NCBI GenBank assembly: GCA_037952775.1
Contig: JBANAY010000001.1
Span: forward strand, 1,550,001-1,614,000
Source of the DNA: Clonostachys chloroleuca
Lineage: Eukaryota > Ascomycota > Sordariomycetes > Hypocreales > Bionectriaceae
Direction: 5' to 3'
DNA: 64,000 nucleotides
The notes under the pieces are model-generated. The model did no database searches, was not told where the DNA came from, and worked only from the letters and a program-made list of their open reading frames with translations. Every line of letters starts with the position of its first letter. Within the stretch, counting starts at the first letter, position 1. Positions 36,172 to 45,031 of the stretch are shown here, piece by piece. The position numbers and the translations under genes are program-made.

Positions 36172-39136
36172 ATGGCGGACTCCAACCCTTCCAATCACCA
36201 CCCCCAGCATGGGCAGCATCAATACAATGACGGAGGGGATGAACCCGTTTCAGCAGTTTCGCCTGCTTCTGCTGGTTACATTGGTGTCGTCTCACCCTTG
36301 AACAACTTCACGTCAGTCAGCCTCTTCAGCCCGATCGGCTATTCGCCCCTCGGTGGGAGCCACGATCAGAGCCGGGACATGGAGCTCCTCGAAGTCGCCC
36401 AGGACCATGGCTCTGCTTCTGCATCACCAAAGATGACGCAAGTACCAGGGGAGCGCGTCCAGGCATCGGATTTGGGAATCACGGTCTTTGACAACAGCAA
36501 TGTCCACCAAGTCCCCGCTGCTCACAACCCCAGCGTAGGCGGCGCAAAGTCGGTACGCGCCTTTTTTGGTGGTACACCTGGAAGCTCCGCCGCGTCGACC
36601 CCTTCCAACATCCGAAGCAGGTCACCGGCCTTTCCATCAGATATGGGTGGAAGCGCTCAGCAGGCCGCTCAGGATACCGGAGAGAACTCAAACCACCAAG
36701 CGTGGTTAATGCCCCCTGGCGAGAACTCTCCATCCGCAACCCCATCACAGACAAACTCGGTCCCAGGCAGCCCAAGAAAACTTGGCGCAAAAAGTCGCAA
36801 ACTGAACAACAGCAGTGATGATGAGGAGGAGTTTGATGATGGAAAGTTCTATAGTGGTTTTGGTGCGCCCCCTGCCTGCGACTCACGAAAGGATATTCAT
36901 ATCAAGAGGTCGAATTGGCTTTCCATCATCATCTACATTCTTTCCGTTTATTCAACAATCATGAGCGGACTCTGGCTTGTCACCGCCATCCTCCAGCCCC
37001 GGTGGGGTCGTGATATCTCATCCCGCAAAGGTTTGAGCCCCTCGACAGCCACAACTCTGGCTGCTCTTGCCGCCAAGTCCATCGAAATGAGCTTCGTCAC
37101 CGTCTTCATCTCCTTCCTTGGTCAGGTTCTGACCCGCCGTTCCCTTCTCCGCAACTCCAAGGGCATGACTCTTGCTGAGATTACCATGCGCAACTGGGTC
37201 ATTCAGCCAGGTTCTCTCATCACCCACGGTGAGACCTTGCCCGAAGCTGGGTTGACCATTCTCGGTCTTTTGAGTCTGACTGCTACCCTGGCCGCTACCT
37301 TCTACACCACCGCCTCTGATGCCATGGTCGCTCCAAAGCTCAAATTCGGTAACTGGGACCAGACGGTCATGGAAGGTCACATCATGGCCTCTTACGGTAA
37401 TGCACTATACATCTCGAAAACCTGCCCGTCTCTCATTACAAAAACCGACACACTCCACGGCTCCGAAGCTTGCATGAACATTCAATCCTCCGGTCAGTCA
37501 TACCGCGACTTGCTCAACTTCATGGACCAATGGCAACACACCTACTTGGACAACAATGTGAACGCGGCGGTCGCTCAGGTTGACCGCCCACTGGGCACTA
37601 GTCTCTATGAAAACACGACCATGGTCGCTTCTTGGATCGAAACCGATAACAGCGATGTCGAAGCTTCATTCAAGCAATACAACCGCATCATCAACAACAT
37701 CACCATGGCCATGCCTCATCCAGGAGTCCAGTCTGCTGCCAAGGAAGAATTCAACGGAATTCTGCAGCCAGATGATCTTGGTGGTGTAGGATCATATTCC
37801 ATCCGTGCTGGTGTCGTATCTCCAACGGTAAATGTGATGTGTGTCAATATGAACAAGGAGGAACTGGAGCCGTTGATTTATACCGCTTGGCCCGACGCTC
37901 GAACTAACAGCACGGGTGTTGGCGATCAATTGATTGGAGCTGTTGACTGGACCAACGACTTCCCAAACATCGACGACGATAAGGATTTCCTCAACAGAAC
38001 CAAGGTGGATGACATCTTCAGATGGGGCCCCAAGTACCAGCGCCGCCCCCCGTACTTCCAACTTGTAGGCTTCCCGAAGATTCTGCGGCAGACGTGGTTG
38101 CAGCTGGCTTACTTACTGTTCTATAGTATCCCTCTGACTACAATACCATCACCAACTCCACGATGATAGGGTCCGAAGCCATATACCTCCTGGGTAAAAA
38201 GCCGGATTTCTCGGACTACACTCTCTGCGAGCTTCGATCATGGGTATCTCCTAAGTGCTCCACGCGCTTCGATATTTCTGGTACGTCGGGGGCCAGGGCA
38301 TCTTCTTATTGCGAAGACCCAGAGGATAAAGATAGCTTTATGCGTTCGTACCCCGGTGATGAGATTGCTTCTACTCCTGCCCCCGACTGGAAATGGGTCG
38401 TAAGTCTACCCGACTGCTACTTACCTGTAATTACTTGAGACTGACAGGCAGCTCACAGGCGGATGCATGGAGACTTTCAATGGACGTCAGCGGCGGAGTG
38501 TACAACAACAATGCTTCCAATGCAAGACTGCTTACGCAGCTCGTCCTCTCTGAACCAAAGATGCCAGCCCAACTTCCCAGCATGGCTGAGGCTCTTGCTG
38601 TGTATATCGGCTCTACGCTTGTCACCAGCTCCATCAAGACCCCTTTCCGCCATTACTGGGATAACCCCCAGGCTATCCTTGAAGATCCAGGTCAGCTCCA
38701 GGCCTTCAATGCCTCCATTCGCTCTCAACAATACACATCTGGCCACGTCAACGACTGGCAGGCCATCTTCTACGCCGTGCTTGCCCTCGTCTTTGCCATC
38801 AATCTATTCTGTCTTCTCTACCTCTTTCTCCGCTCTGGACTCGTCACCGACTATACCGAACCCCAGAATCTGTTCGCCCTCGCCATCAACAGCCCTCCCA
38901 GCGCCCAGCTCACGGGTAGCTGCGGGGGTGGTCCTGAGAAGAGGGACGTCGTCGTCCCCTGGCGTGTTGCTTATGCGCCTAGTGCGAACCACTACTTCTT
39001 CGAAGAGGCTGCCGACAGGCCCAAGGCGAAATATATCAAGGTCGACGAGGGTGTGACCACGGGGGCTAATCCTCACCACCTTAGACCGCAGTCTAGCTAC
39101 AAACGCTTGAGCTCATCAAGGGATTGGAACTTCTAG
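36172..39136 (+). CDS. Fungal conserved membrane protein, four predicted helices, function unknown
   Basis: Exons 36172-38064, 38127-38399 and 38459-39136 give 947 residues with phase-0 introns. The start ACCATGG has an ideal context. Residues 1-245 are Ser/Pro/Gly-rich and probably a disordered cytoplasmic tail with an acidic DDEEEFDDG patch. Hydrophobic helices lie at about 248-274, 297-320 and 360-382. A ~440-residue loop follows, with NxS/T sequons and paired cysteines (TLCELRSW..PKCS, YCED), which suggests an exposed, glycosylated domain. A last helix at ~822-848 precedes a short tail. I recognise the layout as one common among unnamed Pezizomycotina proteins but know no function. It may act at the plasma membrane or an endomembrane; that is inference. 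Confidence 0.85.
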
Positions 39137-39748
39137 TTGTTCAATAGCATTTGTTTTTCTTCTTCTTCACGGATACCTCGGCGTCTTACGAAACGGAAAA
39201 AGGAGTATGGGGGTGGGGTTTATACTCGGAGTTTGGCGCTTTTAGCATATATACACACTTGTTGATTACCATAGCATAGACCTGGACTTTGACGTCATGC
39301 CCATAACGAATAGAGACTTGTTCATGATACCTATCCTCGATTGAACATAACGCTGATAAGTGAAGCGGAAACTGGGATCATGCATCTGCAGTGTCTCCTG
39401 GCCTGAAATGACGGTGATTGTCTCTGATTGTTTATGTCGACGGCCTCTTGTGTTCAGAAGTGGCGCCCGCTCTCGTTCCTTCCTCAAGTATATCCGAGTT
39501 GCCAACTCCGGTCCTTCCTTCCCACATTCAGTGAGGTCGAATTAGCGGGCACGTGTCTGATTTTGGGTCGTATTACTTGCCCCTCTGATATATCTTTATG
39601 TTGATCTCGCGCGCTCTCCCTTTCCTTGCTTCGTCTCCAGCTACTCAGGTTCGCAAGACATCCTATCCTACTATTTTAACGCTGGCATTTCATCATTTAT
39701 CTTGTCGGCAGCAACCCTATTTCTTCTTCATTGATATCTTTATGCACG
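39137..39748. other. Intergenic between membrane protein and calpain gene
   Basis: 612 bases containing the 3' end of the upstream gene and a C/T-rich presumed promoter and leader for the calpain gene. No ORF of note. Confidence 0.6.
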
Positions 39749-42448
39749 ATGCCGGAGTCAGATAATCAGCCGCAGCCTTCTGCGAAGGACTCCAAATTGC
39801 TTGGACCGCAAGACACTATCGATAAGTTCTAGGCGAAATTCACCTCAAAAACACCTGGAAAAGGTAGAATCAGGCGTCTCCAATGTTTGGATCTGTCCCA
39901 TAACCTGTGCCATAACTAACAATATTGCCCTTCTCACCTTAGCTACATCGGTCATCCCGCAAAGCCCGCATGCGGTGAGACTCCCAAACGCCGTTTACGA
40001 TGGGCAACAGCCACCTTCAGAAGCCGCCTACGTCTCGTACGATGATGCTGTCGCGATATGCAGAGCCAAGGTTGAGAAAATTGTCAAGGAATGTCGTCGT
40101 ATCAACATGAGATATCGAGATCCGCATTTCGACCTTGAGGCGGACCTCAAGTTGGGACGACGGGACTGCTTGGAGTCGCTTCCAAGCTTCCAAGAAGGGA
40201 AGCCACCGGGGCACACGTTCAAGCCCCAAAGTGCGAAACGAGTAGTCGACATTTTTGACGAGCCGCAGTTCTTTGTCGACGCACCTTCATCCAACGATGT
40301 CAAGCAAGGCAGAGATGGAGACTGCTGGCTCATGGCGGCTCTGTGCACATTGAGCAACAAGCCTGGACTTATTGAGAAGATTTGTGTGGCCCACGATCAG
40401 GATGTTGGTGTTTATGGGTTTGTTTTCTATCGAGATGGTGAATGGATCTCTGAGATCATTGACGATTATGTTTGTCACCACCACCCCTTTTCCTCTCCCT
40501 GTTGGAGAACACAGAAGCTGACGCGCCACATAGCTCTATCTCACCAAGCCGGACTACGACGAGAGCTACTTGGATCGTGTGCTGTTTGATGAACTGGAGA
40601 GAGCCAACCCCGAGGAAGCCTATCGCCGGGTGTATCAGTCCAACAGCAGTGCCCTCTATTTTGCCCAGTGCCAACACCCTCAAAAGACATGGCTACCGCT
40701 TCTAGAAAAGTGCTATGCAAAAGCACATGGAGACTATGCTTCCATCGAGGGTGGCTTTGGCGGCGAAGGCATTGAAGACCTCAGTGGTGGCATCACATCT
40801 GAGCTCTTTACCAGTGATATTCTCGACAAGGTAAGAGCGAGTACATTTGGTGGCGCAAGAAGGTTGGCATATAATAACAAATGACATAGGAGCGTTTCTA
40901 GGGCGAGCTCCTCCGGGTAAATGACGAGTTTCTTTTCGGTTGCAGCACAGGTGTGTGGGGCCTGAATCGAAGTGATAACAAAGGGATTGTCGAGCTTCAC
41001 GCATATTCTGTCCAGAAAGCCGTGGAAATCGACGGGCAGAGGTTTTTGCGCCTGAAAAATCCCTGGGGAAAGGGGGAGTGGAAAGGGGCATGGAGTAAGG
41101 CGTAATCTTTTTCTTCAGCACAAGATAGAGCGGCTGACAACATGTTCTAGGCGACGGCTCGAAAGAGTGGACTTCAGAGTGGCTACAGAAACTGGGTCAT
41201 AGGTTTGGAGAGGATGGAGATTTTTGGATGACATACAGCGATCTTCTGCGAAAATTTCAAGCATTTGAAAGGACACAACTGTTTGGCCCGGATTGGGGCG
41301 TGGCGCAAATTTGGACAACCCTCACAGTTCCTTGGACGACGAGTTACCACGACACCTCTTTTTGCTTCACTCTTTCAAAACCAGGGCCCGTGGTAATTGT
41401 TCTCTCCCAGCTTGACGATCGGTATTTCAGAGGCTTGCAGGGCCAATATCATTTCCAGCTTGCTTTTCGTCTACATAAGACAGGCCATGAGGAATATATT
41501 GTCCGCAGCCAAAGTCAATATCGCATGCGGCGATCAGTCAATGTTGAAGTCGAACTTGAGCAAGGCAGTTATCAAGTGAGGCTGAAGATCATCGCAAGCC
41601 GCCGCGAACAAGTACTCCCTCTTGATCAAGTCATTCGAAACCATGCTAAAAAGAGACGGGATAAACTTATTCGCGTCGGTCTGGCCTATGATCTTGCACA
41701 TAGGAAAGGCAAGTTTGTGGAACTACCAGAAGAAAAGGCGGCTAAGGAATTGAGAGACAGGACAATAAGACAAGCTAAACGAGAGGAGGTAAAGCACAGG
41801 ATCCTGTGTGCCCGGGAAGAGTCACATTACATGCGGCGAAAACAGCTGCGCCGAGAGAAGAGGAGGGCGAAGAACAAGGGTAGAATGCAGTCCACGGTCG
41901 AAAAGAGGGACAACCTAACAGCTTCCAATTCTGACCTCAAGGTAGCACAAGGAATGGGAAGAGTCTCTTCGACCGATGAAGCCACAAAAGACCACCGACA
42001 AGTCAGCCGAAAGGAAGATCTAGCTAGCTCTGAAGATTCGGAGTCCCTGTCAGATCTGTCTGGGCGGGAACTGGATTTGGAGATTGATGCCCACCTCAAG
42101 GAGAGCAGGGAGCCCGCGCAAGAAGGATGCCCTCCCGGACTTGATCAGGACGAACTGGATGAGTTTGAAAAAGACCCGTGGAATGCGGTTGCAGTCGTCG
42201 GCCTCCGAGTGTACTACAAAATATCAGATACCGATGAGAATACCCAAGTCGTGAAGCTGAAGGTAGTCCGGCCACAGCTTCTCGAAGGTGTGAGCAAGGA
42301 TGAGATGGAGGAATGCCAGAAAAGCCAGGGCCTGGACATAGACGACAGCTCGAAAGATGCCACGCTAGAAGGGGGTATAGTGGCAAGGAAGAAAAGCATC
42401 ATTGGTGAAGAGGTGCGAAGTGTTCGCAAGGATAAAGAGCAGCTTTGA
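39749..42448 (+). CDS. Calpain-family (C2) cysteine protease with two in-frame TAG codons
   Basis: Exons 39749-39863, 39943-40469, 40534-40830, 40890-41094 and 41151-42448 join in phase to 814 codons. The CysPc domain holds the calpain triad: Cys166 in GDCWLMAAL with the oxyanion Gln in KQGRDGDC, His350 in ELHAYSV, and Asn370 in KNPWG. A C2-like domain III follows (FGPDWGVAQIW to about residue 530), then a charged Lys/Arg/Glu-rich tail. Calpains are intracellular regulatory proteases. Two TAG codons interrupt the frame: codon 28 (39830-39832, in DKF-stop-AKFTSKTPGK) and codon 317 (40899-40901, in ERF-stop-GELLRVN). From memory of the family, Trp is expected at both. There is no frameshift and all splice sites are intact. 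Read literally, the product is a 27-residue peptide, so the gene is either recoded, for example by mRNA editing, or recently inactivated. It is not a PalB-type calpain by layout. Confidence 0.85.
39830..39832 (+). other. In-frame TAG in calpain exon 1 (expected Trp28)
   Basis: The context is TTC TAG GCG. The adenine at 39831 follows T, the base preferred at -1 by fungal A-to-I editing; A to I would give TGG, Trp. It lies in the loop of a weak hairpin (TTC/GAA stem, 39827-39829 with 39835-39837). No plausible intron removes this codon without deleting the conserved N terminus. Confidence 0.9.
40899..40901 (+). other. In-frame TAG in calpain exon 4 (expected Trp317)
   Basis: The context is TTC TAG GGC. 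The adenine at 40900 would give Trp if edited. In spliced mRNA the site lies in a 13-base loop closed by a perfect 6-bp stem: AG ending exon 3 plus GAGC at 40890-40893, pairing with GCTCCT at 40907-40912. The same TTTCTAG could also act as an alternative 3' splice site that removes four codons in frame. Confidence 0.85.
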
Positions 42449-43398
42449 CAGAAAGCATGGTTTTTTTGAGGGCAATCAACTGTGCTTGCGTCACGCAGGA
42501 TTATACACCTTAAGATAATACATTACTCCTCTCCTTACTGTATGATGGCCTACTTCTACCCAATCCTAGATATCTTTTTTGTTTCCAACTCAAGCCAGAC
42601 CTTGGACAAGTAGCAAAGTGTACGTGGTTTCTAGTTGCGGATAGGCAACACTCGGAAGAGTGTCCAGCCATCATCCTATTATCACATTACGTGATATTGA
42701 TCATCCATATCGGGTATGTCTACAAGCTGACCTACCTGACTCTCCTCATTGACCTGTGCTTTTGGGTCGTTCCAGGCAGATCGTACTCCTGACTTGCCTC
42801 CTGATTTTGTCTCCCGACTTACCAGTCTACCTACCCTTTGACAATCAGACAGGAGCTCGCTCTCCCGATCTTGGCCCGCGGTGCCTCGCGGTGCGGCAGG
42901 CTCCCCTACGACAGACGACAACAACTTCTTACAACACACACGAGACTTACCTCAACATCTCATCATCTACTTCAACAGTTTCATCTCTCAAATGAACTCG
43001 TGACTGATTCTTGGTCGCTCGCACTCTCCTCTTTTACACCATTGTCAACTGCGTCATCCACGTTTGCCACCCCCTGCTCTCCAACACTTCTTCCCGCCAG
43101 CCTGCACCGGAGCAAAGGGGGAGGAGGGAAGCCACAGCCGGGTTGTTGCACAACCCAAAAGCCTGCATCGCGTTCCCCCTTTGCGTCCCTTGCCTGCCCT
43201 CCCCTCACCGACTTCTCTCGTTTCTCTCTTTCCCCCATTGATATCTGCTGTGCCGTTCTTCTTTTTACCAATCATTGAGCGACATCATTTCCCACCTCCA
43301 ACAGCGAGTGTTCTCAGCGAGGACGCCGCTGTTGGATTTGTTGGCACAGTAGATTGCGCAGGCACCCGATGCCTTGCCATGCGCCCAGCACTATTAAT

Positions 43399-43503
43399 AT
43401 GTCGTCCTCTCGGATTGTGAGGTTGCCCCGAGGCGATTTCCAAGCTCACCAACACTATAACACACTCAGAGTACTGCTGGGTATATCCATCGCCGGTGCC
43501 TGA
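43399..43503 (+). CDS. Possible 34-aa small protein (doubtful)
   Basis: An ATG frame of 34 codons, basic at the start (SSSRIVRLPRGDF) and hydrophobic at the end (LRVLLGISIAGA), ending at TGA. It follows a C/T-rich tract that looks like a promoter or leader with no other coding region to serve. No family is recognised and chance occurrence is likely. Confidence 0.15.
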   Translation: MSSSRIVRLPRGDFQAHQHYNTLRVLLGISIAGA

Positions 43504-43524
43504 ACTTATTCCAGGTCGTTAAGA

Positions 43525-43534
43525 GTCACGTGAT
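43525..43534. promoter_or_regulatory. GTCACGTGAT palindrome (Cbf1/bHLH-type site)
   Basis: The ten-base near-palindrome GTCACGTGAT matches the RTCACRTG core bound by Cbf1/CPF1-like bHLH proteins in fungi. Its target gene is unclear because it lies between convergent genes. Confidence 0.35.
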
Positions 43535-44183
43535 AAATACCTTTCGTCCGCGTCGTGAAAGGAAGTCATGGGTGTGATCCAAAGTCATATCGATAAATGT
43601 CGTGTCAAGTCGATCATATCTGATGGGCGGGGCCAAGCAAAAAGGGGAAAGGGGGCTACGACTGCGCCGGCATCTCGTCACACGTCGAGATGAGCCGGCC
43701 CAAACACTGAACCCCCTTTCCTCCCGGACTGCCCGCCGTCAAGCTCCCCAGACAAGCAAAAGTCAACTCTCGTTGGGACTTGATTCCGGTAAACCCGATC
43801 GATAAGAGATGACTGAAGCGAAAAAAAATAGAGGTGTGATAAAAATGAGACCGATTGCGCCGTTGTTAAGAAAATCCAGGATCATCAAGAAAACGTTAAC
43901 GAGCCGTGCAGACAAAGGAGAGCCAATGAAGAAAAAGGAAAGAGGCTCTCCCGATAAGGAAATCATTTCATAGAGGTGCAAAGAAGCCAGTGTCATATAG
44001 TCACATGGAAAAAAGATGCAAAGTGAGAAAGTACCGATGCAGGCAAGAAAGAAAGTGCTGCAAGTGAAGTGATCTCCCGCCTAGTCGAGGAGGGTCAATT
44101 ACTCGCACGAGTGGAGCTCCCGCCGTAATGGATCATGCCTGTAGTGAGCCAAGGAGGAGATGCGGGCGCTCATATACTGTCGC

Positions 44184-45031
44184 TTAGGCGACAGGAGCGA
44201 TAGGAGCCACGGGAGCTGCGACGTTGTTGATGTCAACCTCGGTATTGATCTCGCCGCTGGCAGCCTTCTGCGGGCAGTCACGGGAGATGTGACCAGCCTC
44301 ACCACACTGGTAGCAAGTCTTTCCAGCGGTGTTCAGGGGTCCACCGTTGGGGGCGGTGCAGTCGCGAGAAATGTGACCGAGCTTGCCACACGCGTAGCAC
44401 TTCATGGCTTGAGCCTGGCAATCGCGGGCGAAGTGGTTGGGACCACCGCACTTGTAGCAAGTGGCAGGGCGAGGGCCGCCGGCGAAACCACCACGGCCGC
44501 CATAGGCACCAGGATAGCCACCGCCGCGAGGGATGGGAGCACCTCGGCCCAGAGCACCGGGGCCAACGGGATTGGGGCAGGCGCGCTAGGAAGATACGTC
44601 AGTTCAAGTTCAGATGCTGTGCTGTTTGGGTTCGTCTTCTTACAGCCAAGTGGCCGGGCTGGCCGCAGTTATAGCAGCGTCCACTGGCGCCAGTTCCACT
44701 GAGCCTCAGAGTTGGGCAATCAGCCTGGACGTGGCCAAGGCCCTGGCAGTGGTAGCACTGCTTGGCCTCGGTGGTGCGGGGAAGAGGGCAGCCGTTGGAC
44801 TCGTGGCCTGAAGGATAAGAGTCAGACAAGATCACATTCTGCGAGAAGCATCTTAATTCAACGTACCAGGCTGCTTGCCTATGAGGAGAAGAGTTAGCAA
44901 ATGAAGTTCCACCGCACTATGAGGGTTATATACATACAGTTGTAGCAAAGACGCTCAGCAGAAGAACAGACCTCGGCGTAGTGGCCAACGTTGCCACACT
45001 TGTAGCAAGCTCGACGAGAGAGGGAAGACAT
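44184..45031 (-). CDS. GIS2: Seven-zinc-knuckle CCHC protein, Gis2/CNBP/Byr3 homologue
   Basis: Minus-strand exons 45031-44938, 44878-44867 (a 12-base micro-exon), 44807-44644 and 44585-44184 give 223 residues in perfect phase. The protein contains seven C-x2-C-x4-H-x4-C knuckles, beginning CYKCGNVGH, CYNCKQPGH, CYHCQGLGH, CYNCGQPGH, CYKCGGPNH, CYACGKLGH and CYQCGEAGH. A Gly/Arg/Pro-rich RGG-like linker lies between the fourth and fifth. The second knuckle is completed only through the micro-exon. Gis2/CNBP proteins bind single-stranded G-rich RNA/DNA, associate with polysomes and stress granules and tune translation of particular mRNAs; seven knuckles is the normal number. The acidic/Pro-Ala C-terminal tail after the last knuckle looks fungal-specific. 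Confidence 0.95.

Larger units (their letters stand above)
42449..44183. other. Intergenic between convergent calpain and Gis2 genes
   Basis: 1.7 kb. Bases ~42900-43280 are strongly C/T-rich, like a fungal promoter or leader, although the only frame downstream on this strand is a 34-codon one at 43399-43503. A CPF1-type site is at 43525-43534. The remainder is probably 3' untranslated sequence of the two convergent genes. Confidence 0.5.

Noticed and set aside
39747..39832. Intron ending at the first calpain TTCTAG that would remove the stop
   Set aside because: The only upstream donor-like site is a poor GTCAGA three codons after the start, and using it would delete the N-terminal segment that resembles the family.
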